From: JAVBSX01 sp051660685
GTDB lineage: Bacteria; Planctomycetota; Planctomycetia; Pirellulales; Thermoguttaceae
Length of the DNA: 64,000 nucleotides
Reading direction: 5' to 3'
NCBI GenBank assembly: GCA_051660685.1
Contig: JBOFQB010000041.1
Span: 1-64,000, forward strand
Under the pieces are notes generated by a model that was given only the letters and a program-made list of their open reading frames with translations, made no database searches and was not told the DNA's origin. Each line of letters opens with the position of its first letter. Positions within the stretch are counted from its first letter, which is position 1. This document shows positions 34,537 through 43,554 of the stretch, piece after piece. The position numbers were made by a program, and so were the translations under genes.

Positions 34537-34939
34537 GCCAAAATAACCTTGACAATTATTACGATTATCAATGTGTAACATTTCAGGGAAATCTGAATTT
34601 GTAGCTGCATAGCAGCGACCTTTTTGTAGCCCGGGGTGAAGGGAGCATAAGCGACCGAAACCCCGGGTTCGATGTCTCACAAAAAAATGAGCTGCGTTAG
34701 CTGCGACCTAAAATAGAAAGAGGTTTGGTTTTATTGGTTTTAGGCCGCTCCTAACGGAGCTACATTTTGTTGGAGGGGCCGTTTAACCCAGGGTTTGCAA
34801 CTGCGTTGCTGCACCCTGGGCTACAAAAAGGCCGTCCCTACGGGACTACGATTTGGGTTATGTTATCTAACGTGTTACATTACATTCAGTTCCAGAAACG
34901 ACAAGCATTTTATTGGCAATGTGTCAAGGTTATTTTGGC
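34537..34939. mobile_element. MITE-like element carrying family C hairpins
   Basis: An 18-bp perfect inverted repeat, GCCAAAATAACCTTGACA, bounds the element (34537-34554 and 34922-34939). Inside are family C hairpins at 34599-34856: TAGCTGCATAGCAGCGACC, GGCCGCTCCTAACGGAGCTA, GGCCGTCCCTACGGGACTAC, and two long CCCGGGGT or CCCAGGGT hairpins. No coding sequence is present. It fills the gap between the secretion ATPase and the hydrolase genes. Confidence 0.65.
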
Positions 34940-34953
34940 GCAGATACTTAACA

Positions 34954-35670
34954 ATGAAACATGTGATTACTGTTGAGGGATTCGGGGGATACCCGTTTGG
35001 TCAAAAAATCGTCCCTCCCAAAGTCAAAACGGTAAGCGACCTCATTCGCGGTTCGGGCTTTTCACAAATGCTCAACTTCATCGTTCCCCGTCTTGACCCC
35101 TTGCCGGACGTGAAATGGTATTATTTTTCGCAAATTATGGGCCGACAAATCATTCGGACCGTTAACGAAATCCGCGAACAATGCCCGAATGACCCGATTT
35201 GGTTGATCGGTTTCAGTTATGGAGGGGCAACGGTACATCGAATCACTCATCATTTTGCCGAAAAAATAAACGGAATCGTCTTTGAAAAAGTCATTTCGCT
35301 TGATCCCGTCGGAAAATGGCGACTCAATGTTGCCCCTCACGACCCTGACGCTTACCATTTCAGCAAACCGCAAAGTGTTGCATCTTGGGTTAATCTGTAT
35401 CAGCGAATTGATGAATGTAGTTTTGCGCCCGGAAAATGGCCGTTTAGCAAACCGATTTGGGGGGGAAAAGTGAAGGGAGCTGATTGGGAACGGGAATTGG
35501 TTGAGGACGATTTTTTGCCGATTAACATTTACAACAACGGCGTGATTGGTTTCGGTTTTCCCGAATTCGCCCGATTCTCACATCGCGCTCACCTTTGGTT
35601 TCTCGCCCAAAATCTTGTCCTCGATCAGGTCTTACAGCAATTCGGCCAACATTGGTTTATGCAAGATTAA
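34954..35670 (+). CDS. Alpha/beta-hydrolase fold protein
   Basis: The 238-residue protein has a GFSYGG nucleophile elbow (Ser88) after the strand PIWLIGF, fitting an esterase or lipase-type alpha/beta hydrolase. A late His (near FSHRAHLW, about 210) could complete the triad and ISLDP may supply the Asp. There is no signal peptide. The family and substrate are not identifiable. The ATG at 34954 starts the first beta strand (HVITVEGFGG). An open frame back to 34795 runs through the family C repeats and is not believed. Its stop overlaps that of scpA by 3 bp. Confidence 0.72.
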   Translation: MKHVITVEGFGGYPFGQKIVPPKVKTVSDLIRGSGFSQMLNFIVPRLDPLPDVKWYYFSQIMGRQIIRTVNEIREQCPNDPIWLIGFSYGGATVHRITHHFAEKINGIVFEKVISLDPVGKWRLNVAPHDPDAYHFSKPQSVASWVNLYQRIDECSFAPGKWPFSKPIWGGKVKGADWERELVEDDFLPINIYNNGVIGFGFPEFARFSHRAHLWFLAQNLVLDQVLQQFGQHWFMQD

Positions 35671-36434
35671 GTGGGGTTGTTTTCATATTGGGTAATATTG
35701 GCAAATTCGAGCGATTTACTGCTTTCTCGGTATAAGATCGAAATCGGTCCAAACGATTCGGTTTGCGCAACCGTTGCATATTCATGCCGGACTAACTCCA
35801 AAACAGCCAAAAAAATGCCAATTAACGTTGTTTTGTGTTGACCCGGCTCAAAGAGGGAATCAAAACGGACAGTCTGCTCCTGCTTCAAACGTGCAAAAAT
35901 ACGCTGCATGTGCGTCGAAATCGGCGTGTCGTCATAAACAACCTGGTGTTTGGCAGTCGGGGTGTTTTCGCGGATGATACGGCCAAATGCACTCACCAAA
36001 TCCCAAAGTTCAACCTCACGAATCGGCTCTTCCGCCCAAGATTTCGGGCGGGGCGGGAGATCATTTTCCAGTCGGGGATAGTGCAACTGCCATTTTTTAC
36101 CCCGTTTCTCCAATTTATCGGCGACATCACAGTATTCTTTGTAAGCAAGAAGTTTTTTGACCAATTCTTTTCTGGGGTCCTCCATCTCGACCTCGATTTC
36201 CTGTTCCCCGGGAAGAACTTCAAGCGATTTGATCTCAACAAGCGTGCTGAGCATTGCGAGAAAATCTCCAACCGCGTTAATGTCAATCTGCTCCAGTATC
36301 ATCGTATGTTCCATATACTGCTCCGTAATGAGCGCAATCGGAATATGCAGAATGTCCAGTTCATGTTTGCGAACCAGATAAAGGAGCAAATCAAGAGGAC
36401 CTTGAAAAAGTGACAGTTCGACGTTAAAAGACAC
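35667..36434 (-). CDS. scpA: Segregation and condensation protein A
   Basis: The 255-residue kleisin bridges SMC heads in the condensin complex that organises the chromosome. The N-terminal motif FQGPLDLLLYLVRKHELDI is diagnostic, the central linker is charged (VEMEDPRKELVKKLL), and the C-terminal winged helix is at about 185-240. scpB is not adjacent. The stop overlaps the convergent hydrolase stop. Confidence 0.93.
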   Translation of the reverse strand: MSFNVELSLFQGPLDLLLYLVRKHELDILHIPIALITEQYMEHTMILEQIDINAVGDFLAMLSTLVEIKSLEVLPGEQEIEVEMEDPRKELVKKLLAYKEYCDVADKLEKRGKKWQLHYPRLENDLPPRPKSWAEEPIREVELWDLVSAFGRIIRENTPTAKHQVVYDDTPISTHMQRIFARLKQEQTVRFDSLFEPGQHKTTLIGIFLAVLELVRHEYATVAQTESFGPISILYRESSKSLEFANITQYENNPT

Positions 36435-36673
36435 GAGAGAGGAGGTGAGAGGTGAGGAATGTCGGCAAAAGGGAGTCTTTGACCATCTTAACTTCGGAAT
36501 AGTAGTGAGAAATGGGAATCAAATCAAGCCGAAATGGGACAGCAATATTTTTTGGACTTTGCAATTCTCCTGATTGCTCTTGCCAAAATCGAGAAAAAAC
36601 AGTACGATCCCGGCCCAAGCGGGGTTAAACAGTAAAGAAACCCAAATTCCCCCTCATTTCCCCCAATTGTCTC

Positions 36674-37066
36674 ATGTCTGAACCAGAACCTCAGCCCTCT
36701 TCTACGAAAAACCCAAACGTCGCAATCGGCGTCGCAATCGGCATGTTGATCGGTCTGTTGCCCAAATTCAACCTGATCGTTCTGTTACTCTGTCTCGTCC
36801 TCTACTTTCTCAGAACTAATCTGCTCCTTTCAATCATTACCATTGTCTTTTTTACCTTACTTTCCCCCTTCCTCGACCCGATTGCCGACCCAATCGGCCA
36901 AATCCTGCTCAGTATTCCCCCCGTTCAAACAGCCGGTTCCGCCCTTTACTCCCTGTCGTTCGGTCCCTGGACCAACCTGAATAACTCCCTCGTTTGCGGA
37001 CAACTTGTGATCGGTCTGCTCCTGTTTTTCCCCGTTTTTTTTGGCGTTCGTAAACTTTTTAGATAG
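36674..37066 (+). CDS. Small membrane protein, TIGR03546-like
   Basis: The 130-residue protein has three or four hydrophobic helices (about 16-55, 57-75, 105-125) with an N-terminal hydrophilic tail. The GVAIGMLIGLLPK start and a DPIADPIG loop resemble the TIGR03546/DUF2062-like family. From memory, that family is encoded next to TIGR03545 in bacteria with outer membranes. A TIGR03545-like gene follows here after a repeat cluster, supporting the call. Function is unknown. Confidence 0.72.
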   Translation: MSEPEPQPSSTKNPNVAIGVAIGMLIGLLPKFNLIVLLLCLVLYFLRTNLLLSIITIVFFTLLSPFLDPIADPIGQILLSIPPVQTAGSALYSLSFGPWTNLNNSLVCGQLVIGLLLFFPVFFGVRKLFR

Positions 37067-37502
37067 TTGACCTGTCCCATTTCACCTCATTAACGTGTTC
37101 CTAATCAACGCAGTGTCCGTACACGCTATTTGCCCTGAAAACAGGTGTTCAAAGATATTGCAATGCCCCCAAATAATATGTTCTTCCTCAACCTCGTCGA
37201 GGTTGTGTTATGGTAGAAAACATCGAATATTAACATCTGAACCCCGTCGGGGTTCCGTTATGGTAAATAGGGAATGACCATAACGCAACTCCTTACGGAG
37301 TTGGGACTTGACGACAATTTGCTTTCTACCATAACGGAATGTCTACGACATTCAGGAAATGGTAGTATTATGACACAAAGCATTTGAACCCGTCCATTCA
37401 CACACATGCAAATTGCCTGTTTTGCCTAAAATAGTTCACTGACCCTGTTTATCAACCTGTCCTGAATTCCCCAATCAACGTGTTCACAAACCTTTGACCT
37501 CC
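37067..37502. repeat. Family B hairpin cluster, copy 2 (four units)
   Basis: Four hairpins lie at 37189-37205, 37239-37255, 37286-37303 and 37337-37353. The first two are followed by GTTATGGT and the last two preceded by ACCATAAC, so they face each other. Stems differ (CAACCTC, GAACCCC, CAACTCC, GAATGTC) but each pairs perfectly. The cluster separates the TIGR03546-like gene from its TIGR03545-like partner. Confidence 0.85.
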
Positions 37503-39743
37503 ATGTTCAAACATCTGTTTTTACGTCTGCTCCTCCTTGCAAGTTTGCTCGCCTGTCTTTGGTTTGCGCGTAATCCAATCACCCATTTTACCCTTTTGCA
37601 ACTTGCTCGCGCAAAAGCTGGGGTTGATCTTTCAATCGGCTCGACCCAACTGGAACCGTTTGCTGGAACCTTGCGTTTGGTTGACGTCAAAATCCCCGAC
37701 CCGCAAAAACCGAATCAAGAATTGGCAACCGTCGATTCTGTTTTTGTCTCGCTCAACACTTACGAACTGCTCAAACGTCAATATCATGTTGAAAACACCG
37801 AAATTCGGGGAATTCATTACAAAACCCAACCAAGCGAAAACGAACTGTTTATCCCGCAAAAAATGTGGGAACGGTTTCAAAACCGGTTCCCGAATTGGGT
37901 CGGCAAGACATTCAACCTTCCTTGGAATCAAACCCTTTTTGCCGGTCCCAACTCGGAAACATTAACCGTCTTAAAAGAAGAATTCCAATCGGCCCAACTT
38001 GCTCACGATTTGTCTGAAAAATGGACCGCGCAAACCCAACCGATTATTGAGCAATCGCAAAATCTGGCGAAAAAAGTCCAAACAATCCGCGATTCCATCC
38101 AATCTCAAAATCCTCAAGCGAACACCGCAGATGTCGTTCTCGGCATCTTGCAGCAATCGGAGACGCTTGATGCTGACATTCAGCAGATTGCCAACTCTGC
38201 TGCATCATTGCGGACACTTGCGCAACAAGATGCAGGTTCTTTGCGGAAATCTTTTCAGGAAGACCTTGCAAAAGTCAGCGAACTAAAAATTCCAACGTTG
38301 GACGCTCAATTTGTTTCCGAAGTGTTGATTGGTCCTGAAATTCGAGACCGTTTTACGGCAATGCTCGCTTGGGCTGATTCACTTGGTTCACAATTGACCG
38401 AACAAACCGAAAACCTCAGTTCTTTGAACGGTTCGGAGTACAATTCAACGAACAATACGACAAACAATTCAACGAATAATCCAACAAACATAGACTCCCA
38501 GAATACGTCCAAAGACACAAGCGGGTTGAGCAAACCGAATGACGGGACTCGGCCCCTTTGGTCCTTGACCCGAACACCCGGTTCCGAAGTCCGTTTTGCA
38601 AGTCTTCTCGGAAAACCCGAAGTCCTAGTCAGTCGAACCTATTTTGACGGAGATGTCACCTGGAATGACATGCCCATCTATTTCGTTGGTCGGGTGTCCG
38701 ACATCGCTGTTTCTCCAAAAGAATGGGAAAAGGCAACAACGCTACAACTCTGTATTGACACGATCCCGGTTGACGAATCGGTTCTGGGAGAATCGCCGAT
38801 TCAACCGGAATGGGACCTAGAAATGAATGAGGCCGGGCAATTGTGGGACGCCGATCAATTGGACAATCCGATTAAAGCGCAGATGCTTGAGAAAATGACG
38901 GAATCGGGCGAAAAAACAGACGGTTCCTTCCCCCGGATTTATGTCGCTGCAATTCTCAACCGGAAAGGGGAGCATCCGAAAGACCGATTCTACCTTGCCT
39001 GTCCCGAATACCGATTACCTCGACGGATTCTGGGCGACCCCAACCAGTTCGCGTTGAGTGTTTCTCCCGGACTTTCTCAATTTTTTGCCGAACTGGAAAT
39101 CGAAGGGGATCAACTCGTTGGAAAGGTGTATTGGACACAATCGGACATTCGCTTGACCCCTTCTCTGCCCGAATCCCTACACGGTTCGGAAATCGAACGT
39201 CTGCTCGCCGTTCTGACACAAAACATCAACACGATTGATTCTGTTATGACGATTAGCGGGACGAAGACGGACCCTCAATTTGCTTTTCAAAGTGATTTGG
39301 GAGACCGGATTTCTGGACAACTGATTCCGGTTTTGCAGGAAGAATGGAATCGTTCAAAGCAGGTGTTGACCGAACAACTCAACGTCAAAATGGACGAGTC
39401 GCTCAACTCGCTCGATTCGCTGTTTCAACAGCAACTCGACCCGATTGTTAATGATTTACGAACGACGAATCGTGAATGGGAGCCGGGAAATCAGCAAGGG
39501 TATCTCGGTCAGTCAATCCAGACACTTTGGGGGGCATTATCACCCGAAGATCAGAATCGAGTTCAGCAGCGACTCACTCCCGAAGAGCGTCGTCAGCTTA
39601 TTCAGGAAACGGCGGGAAATGTCGTTCGCGGAGTTTTACAGGATTTGCGTAATGAACTGCAAAAACCGGACCAACCGAATGAAGACGGCAAACCGCAACC
39701 GATCCAGAACCGTCTTTTGGACAGTCTCATGAAGAGATTATAA
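37503..39743 (+). CDS. TIGR03545-like, AsmA-related envelope protein
   Basis: The 746-residue protein has one N-terminal membrane helix (about 4-22, LFLRLLLLASLLACLWF). An AsmA-like beta-rich start follows (LARAKAGVDLSIGSTQLEPFAGTLRLVDV), then long coiled helices (about 150-290), a second beta region, and a helical C-terminal third. Residues near 315-335 are an Asn/Thr-rich low-complexity run. It should sit in the inner membrane facing the periplasm. AsmA-type proteins are linked to lipid transport to the outer membrane; this is inference here. The ATG at 37503 is preferred over a TTG at 37494. Confidence 0.75.
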   Translation: MFKHLFLRLLLLASLLACLWFARNPITHFTLLQLARAKAGVDLSIGSTQLEPFAGTLRLVDVKIPDPQKPNQELATVDSVFVSLNTYELLKRQYHVENTEIRGIHYKTQPSENELFIPQKMWERFQNRFPNWVGKTFNLPWNQTLFAGPNSETLTVLKEEFQSAQLAHDLSEKWTAQTQPIIEQSQNLAKKVQTIRDSIQSQNPQANTADVVLGILQQSETLDADIQQIANSAASLRTLAQQDAGSLRKSFQEDLAKVSELKIPTLDAQFVSEVLIGPEIRDRFTAMLAWADSLGSQLTEQTENLSSLNGSEYNSTNNTTNNSTNNPTNIDSQNTSKDTSGLSKPNDGTRPLWSLTRTPGSEVRFASLLGKPEVLVSRTYFDGDVTWNDMPIYFVGRVSDIAVSPKEWEKATTLQLCIDTIPVDESVLGESPIQPEWDLEMNEAGQLWDADQLDNPIKAQMLEKMTESGEKTDGSFPRIYVAAILNRKGEHPKDRFYLACPEYRLPRRILGDPNQFALSVSPGLSQFFAELEIEGDQLVGKVYWTQSDIRLTPSLPESLHGSEIERLLAVLTQNINTIDSVMTISGTKTDPQFAFQSDLGDRISGQLIPVLQEEWNRSKQVLTEQLNVKMDESLNSLDSLFQQQLDPIVNDLRTTNREWEPGNQQGYLGQSIQTLWGALSPEDQNRVQQRLTPEERRQLIQETAGNVVRGVLQDLRNELQKPDQPNEDGKPQPIQNRLLDSLMKRL

Positions 39744-39763
39744 GAGTAAAAAAGGAATACATC

Positions 39764-40438
39764 ATGTCCCGCTTCATCACCCCCTTCTATTCAAGCGTCC
39801 TGCTGCTGTTTTTCGCGCTCAGTTTGTCCCTCATAAACGGTTGCGCGTCTTACAGACCGCCAATCCCGGATTTACCCTGGTTGACCTCCTCGCCAACTCA
39901 TAATAGTCAATCGCTTGTTCCAACCTCGAATCCCGATCTTCTTTGGGAAGCGATTGTTGAAGCAGTCGGTCAAACTTTTACCATTTCGCGGGAAGAACCG
40001 ATTCGGGTTTACGGAAATATAATGACGGAGGGACGATTGGAGACGGAGCCGAAGATTGGGGCGTCGCTTATGGAACCTTGGCATAATGATTCGGTGTCGC
40101 TTGCTGACCGAACAGAAGCGACATACCAGACGCTTCGTCGTCGAGCGGTTGTCCGCGTCACGCCCGAAATGGGCGGTTTTCTCGTCCAAGTTGTCGTCTA
40201 TTGTGAAATGGAGGACCTGCAACGACCGATTCAGTCTCCGACCTCAAGTGGAACATTTTTCAGGACATCGAATCAGTCAGAAAGGGTCACACAAGCAACG
40301 CCGCTTATTTCGCAGTCTAACGGTTGGTTCCTGACAGGTCGTGACCCGGCACTTGAGCAAAAGATACTGGAGCAGATTTTACACCGATTTAATACCCCGG
40401 CGTCGTTGATAAGGGCGGCGGAACCTCCTTTGGAATAG
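39764..40438 (+). CDS. Conserved lipoprotein of unknown function
   Basis: The 224-residue protein has a lipoprotein signal (membrane helix about 10-25, lipobox INGC with Cys27). The mature domain has strands such as FLVQVVVYCEMEDL and a conserved-looking start NPDLLWEAIVEAVGQTFTISREEPIRV. It lies 20 bp after the TIGR03545-like gene on the same strand and is probably cotranscribed, hinting at a joint envelope role. Confidence 0.75.
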   Translation: MSRFITPFYSSVLLLFFALSLSLINGCASYRPPIPDLPWLTSSPTHNSQSLVPTSNPDLLWEAIVEAVGQTFTISREEPIRVYGNIMTEGRLETEPKIGASLMEPWHNDSVSLADRTEATYQTLRRRAVVRVTPEMGGFLVQVVVYCEMEDLQRPIQSPTSSGTFFRTSNQSERVTQATPLISQSNGWFLTGRDPALEQKILEQILHRFNTPASLIRAAEPPLE

Positions 40439-40484
40439 CAGTCCGCTCACAAGTTCCGGGAAAAGGAGCAATTTTCATTTTTGA

Positions 40485-40610
40485 ACCACGAAAATCACGA
40501 AAGTCACGAAAATCTCACAAAATACGGTTTTTTCGTGTCTTTCGTGGTAAGAACAAACCCGTCTGACCCGGCTCGGTTCAAAGCGCAAAACCAAACTTGT
40601 TAGCAGTCTG
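40485..40610 (-). repeat. Family E repeat, copy 2
   Basis: This is an inverted copy of the repeat at 9161-9293: the ACCACGAAA...TTTCGTGGT palindrome plus the complement of CAGACTGCTAACAAGTTTGG (ending at 40610). It lies between a lipoprotein gene and tRNA-Pro. Confidence 0.8.
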
Positions 40611-40683
40611 TTTGGAATAGGGAAAGACTCAAGTGGGGGGGTTGTCAAGGGGGAAAAAGAGTAGATAATACGGGCCAATGAAG

Positions 40684-40759
40684 CGGGGCGTGGCGCAGCC
40701 TGGTTTAGCGCGTCTGACTGGGGGTCAGAAGGTCGCAGGTTCAAATCCTGTCGCCCCGA
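40684..40759 (+). tRNA. tRNA-Pro (anticodon GGG)
   Basis: A complete 76-nt cloverleaf is present: acceptor stem CGGGGCG/CGCCCCG, D stem GCGC/GCGC, anticodon stem TCTGA/TCAGA with loop CTGGGGG (anticodon GGG at 40720-40722), and T arm GCAGG/CCTGT with TTCAAAT. CCA is not encoded. It reads proline codons CCC and CCU. Confidence 0.95.
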
Positions 40760-40989
40760 TTTCATTCTTCTTGTATAACCCATACTGCCGAATTGTTTGG
40801 GCCGTTTCCCCCGTTTACATCCGTTTTCGACGATGTAAAAAATCGCGTTCAGAAAATCAGAAAAACAGTTGATGAAAACAATGTTGTCGATTGTGACGTT
40901 GCCCCGCTGAACGCGAAATGCGTCCTTGTTTTTTGCATGTTACTTCTTTTTATTTGACTCTGTTTTTTTCTCCCCTCTTCTCTCCCAAA

Positions 40990-41017
40990 TACGCGCAGAA
41001 CATCGTTCTTCGCGTAC
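40990..41017. repeat. Family A half element
   Basis: One palindrome of family A (ACGCGCAGAACATCGTTCTT-like, then CGCGT) lies between tRNA-Pro and the cation transporter gene. Confidence 0.55.
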
Positions 41018-41225
41018 TTAATCTGGCGCAAGCTGGGACGGACCGACTCAATAGGAGACAAAAATTTTTCCGAAATCGTTAAAGTTTTTTCCCTTTTGAC
41101 TTGTAATCCTCAGGAACCCCGGTTACAACTCAGGTCATGCGGTTGTGTCCACATTCCTGTTGGGCTCCACTCTCGATTTCATTGTGGAGCCGTATGTGCA
41201 AAATGACATGCGGGGTGAGAAACTC

Positions 41226-42119
41226 ATGGAAACAGAGAAACAACAAGTTGCGCTCGCTTCAGTCGCTGCTGCTGTCCTCTTAACGACGTTCAAATTGGTC
41301 GTCGGAATTATGACAGGCAGTCTCGGTATCCTCGCTGAAGCCTTGCACTCAGGACTCGATCTGATCGCCGCTGTTATTACCTGTATCGCCGTTCATTTTT
41401 CAGATCAACCGGCAGATCGGCAGTATCATTACGGACATGGAAAGATTGAGAATCTTTCTGCGTTGATTGAAACCATTCTTCTGCTCATTACATGTGTTTG
41501 GATTATCTATGAAGCAATGGGCCGATTGAGTACAGGTAAGACACACATAGAAGTCGGCTTTTGGAGTTACGCCGTTGTCATTACCTCCATGATTGTGGAC
41601 TGGACACGTTCCCGGGCATTATTGCGGGTTGCTCATCAACACAACAGTCAGGCTCTTGAAGCCGATGCTCTTCATTTTTCGACCGACATCTGGAGTTCAG
41701 GGGTCGTCCTGCTTGGCCTGATTGGTTCGCAATTCGGTTTTTACGTCGCTGACCCAATTGCCGCGCTCGGTGTTTCCATCCTCATTCTGTTCGTGTCCTT
41801 TCGTCTGGGCAAAAAGGCGGTTGACATTCTTTTGGACAAAGCTCCTGGGGGGATTGCCGAAGACGTTATTCGCGTGCTCCATGAATTTCCCGAAGTCAAG
41901 CATTTTCACAGTCTGAAAATACGAACAGCAGGTGCAGACACCTTTGTAAAAGTCAATCTTCATCTTGACCCGATGTTACGTTTGGCTGAGGTCCACAAGA
42001 TTTGTGACCAAATTGAGAAGCGGTTGAGCGAACGGATTCCGCGTTGTGAAACCTATCTTCATACGGAACCGGAAGAAAAGCGGGATACAACGATGACCGA
42101 GGAAGAGGACGACCTTTAG
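41226..42119 (+). CDS. Cation diffusion facilitator family transporter
   Basis: The 297-residue membrane protein exports divalent metal (Zn, Fe, Mn or Cd) in exchange for protons. Metal site residues are in the second helix, HSGLD (His41, Asp45), and in a later helix, HFSTD. HYGHGK follows helix 3. Six membrane helices and a C-terminal cytoplasmic domain (about 200-285, with FHSLKIRTAG) are clear. The ATG at 41226 has GGGGTGAG upstream. An open frame to 41145 adds an unlikely leader. The metal cannot be named safely. Confidence 0.92.
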   Translation: METEKQQVALASVAAAVLLTTFKLVVGIMTGSLGILAEALHSGLDLIAAVITCIAVHFSDQPADRQYHYGHGKIENLSALIETILLLITCVWIIYEAMGRLSTGKTHIEVGFWSYAVVITSMIVDWTRSRALLRVAHQHNSQALEADALHFSTDIWSSGVVLLGLIGSQFGFYVADPIAALGVSILILFVSFRLGKKAVDILLDKAPGGIAEDVIRVLHEFPEVKHFHSLKIRTAGADTFVKVNLHLDPMLRLAEVHKICDQIEKRLSERIPRCETYLHTEPEEKRDTTMTEEEDDL

Positions 42120-42166
42120 AAGGGTTCAATAAGGGGTTCTAAGATGATACAGGGGATTGTAACGTA

Positions 42167-42418
42167 GGGCTAACGCATCAAAATCTTGTTAATTTAGGAA
42201 GACATGTTGGCAAAATAGGAAAAACAAAAACCGGAAAGGAGGTGCGCAGCACCGTATTGACGGTCGTATTTTGGGACAACTGAGACAAATAGGAGGTTTG
42301 TTGACAAAAAAATGTCACAAACCGTCAGTACGCTGCGCTCCCTTCCGGCTGTTGTGTTTGCCTGAAACGTGTATTTTGGCCAAATTAACGATGAATCCAT
42401 ATTTTGATGCGTTAGCCC
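42167..42418. mobile_element. MITE-like element forming a long imperfect hairpin
   Basis: An 18-bp perfect inverted repeat (GGGCTAACGCATCAAAAT at 42167-42184, complement at 42401-42418) bounds 252 bp. The interior is also an imperfect inverted repeat, with GTTAATTT, GGCAAAATA, CCGGAAAGGA and GACGGT words mirrored. No coding sequence is visible. No target duplication is evident. Confidence 0.65.
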
Positions 42419-42649
42419 GGGAAGGGGGAGACAAGAAGATAACGGTGTCTCGCTTTTGGGGAGAATGTAGAAGATAGGAGATAAAAGGAAAAGGGGACAG
42501 GGAAGTGGGATTCAACGTGAATTCCTCTTCTTCTGTCCCCTCATAGGGCATTTAGTATCTTTTATGACCCTTTACAGAATACGGCCTTACACAGACATTC
42601 TGCTTTGTGCAAATGCCCTATTCTGTGCAGTCTTGCTCTCTTGCGCCGT
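42419..42649. repeat. Family D copy and G/C-rich inverted words
   Basis: GATAACGGTGTCTCGC at 42438-42453 is a family D copy, preceded by a purine-rich run. AGGGGACAG and CTGTCCCCT then form a smaller inverted repeat around 42493-42541. A further stretch of GGGCATTTAG/AAATGCCC words follows to the DUF3467 gene. No gene is seen. Confidence 0.6.
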
Positions 42650-42985
42650 TTACTGTGTCCGAACTCGTTTCTGAACGTCGATTTCAAGGACACCAAAGGT
42701 CGCTTCATGTCGCTGTAAGGTCATCTGCAACGCATGAAGCATTCGTTTCGCCGTATAAAAATTGGTTACAACCCGTTGTGTAACCGGAATCGGCGATTGC
42801 GGAATTCCAACCGGTTGAGGATTCAAACCGAAATCAATAATCAGCTCTTCCGGCGTCCCGGTTACTCGGCAAAAATTGGCATACATTGCTGCAACGTGAG
42901 AATCGTCAATCTGAATTTGTGGTCGTTGCACCTGTTGATCTTGTCCATGCTGTTCAACAGCAGCGTTTTCTTGAGGTTCTGACAT
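42650..42985 (-). CDS. DUF3467 family protein
   Basis: The 111-residue protein fits DUF3467, small proteins of unknown function. The core reads QIDDSHVAAMYANFCRVTGTPEELIIDFG followed by RVVTNFYTAKRMLHALQMTLQRHEATFG. The N-terminal 20 residues are Gln-rich and probably disordered. A strong Shine-Dalgarno AAGGAGAT lies 5 bp upstream of the ATG at 42985. It is a separate transcription unit. Confidence 0.9.
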   Translation of the reverse strand: MSEPQENAAVEQHGQDQQVQRPQIQIDDSHVAAMYANFCRVTGTPEELIIDFGLNPQPVGIPQSPIPVTQRVVTNFYTAKRMLHALQMTLQRHEATFGVLEIDVQKRVRTQ

Positions 42986-43100
42986 GTTAATCTCCTTGTC
43001 AATAAGGTACTAAAATAAGAAAGCGTCCCAATGTCCCTTTTGGGACATTTTCCATAAAGTCAATACTACACGTTGAAAGTGATCCTTGCAAGACCAAAAA

Positions 43101-43328
43101 TTAGGGAGAATTGGCATTTGGAAATGGATCATTAGCGATTTTCTGCTCAAATTCTTTATCTGACAGTTTGGGAACAGAAAAACCGGATTTCTTCAGAGCC
43201 GGTCCTCGATTCGGCGTTGTTTTCTGTTGTGTTGACGCAAAATGACAGCCGGTCTGGAAAAGGGCAATCACACACAGACAGAACAACAGGCAGAAAATTT
43301 TTCGTTGGGATGATAAAATTTGCGACAT
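43101..43328 (-). CDS. Small lipoprotein, second of a pair
   Basis: The 75-residue product has a lipoprotein signal (membrane helix about 10-25, lipobox QTGC with Cys28), then a short hydrophilic tail ending in DPFPNANSP. The ATG at 43328 starts 4 bp after the stop of the preceding lipoprotein gene, so the two are probably translationally coupled. A longer frame to 43367 overlaps the neighbour. Function unknown. Confidence 0.6.
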   Translation of the reverse strand: MSQILSSQRKIFCLLFCLCVIALFQTGCHFASTQQKTTPNRGPALKKSGFSVPKLSDKEFEQKIANDPFPNANSP

Positions 43329-43332
43329 GGTA

Positions 43333-43554
43333 CTAATCAGGTCGGGGTGAACTGAGAACATCAGCAAGTGATTTCTGAGAACGAACAGGTTGCCCCGCTC
43401 GCTTTTCGTTTTTTTTCAGTTTGTACTCCGGTTTGGGCGAATAAATCTCTTCTTCCTGTTGAGCGCGAAAACTACTACAACCGGTTGATAGGAGAGAAAG
43501 AAGGGAAAGACTCAAAAGAGAAAGGCATAAACAGAAAAGAATTCGGGTTTTCAT
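43333..43554 (-). CDS. Small lipoprotein, first of a pair
   Basis: The 73-residue product has a Leu/Ser-rich membrane segment and lipobox STGC (Cys26), then a basic, Lys/Arg-rich tail (YKLKKNEKRAGQPVRSQK) that could contact peptidoglycan or nucleic acid. Its stop is 4 bp before the next lipoprotein's start. Upstream at 43641-43680 are three copies of a GTTGCAA word. Confidence 0.6.
   Translation of the reverse strand: MKTRILFCLCLSLLSLSLLSLLSTGCSSFRAQQEEEIYSPKPEYKLKKNEKRAGQPVRSQKSLADVLSSPRPD

Noticed and set aside
34795..34953. N-terminal extension of the alpha/beta hydrolase
   Set aside because: The extra codons run through family C hairpins and the element's right end; the fold begins at 34954.
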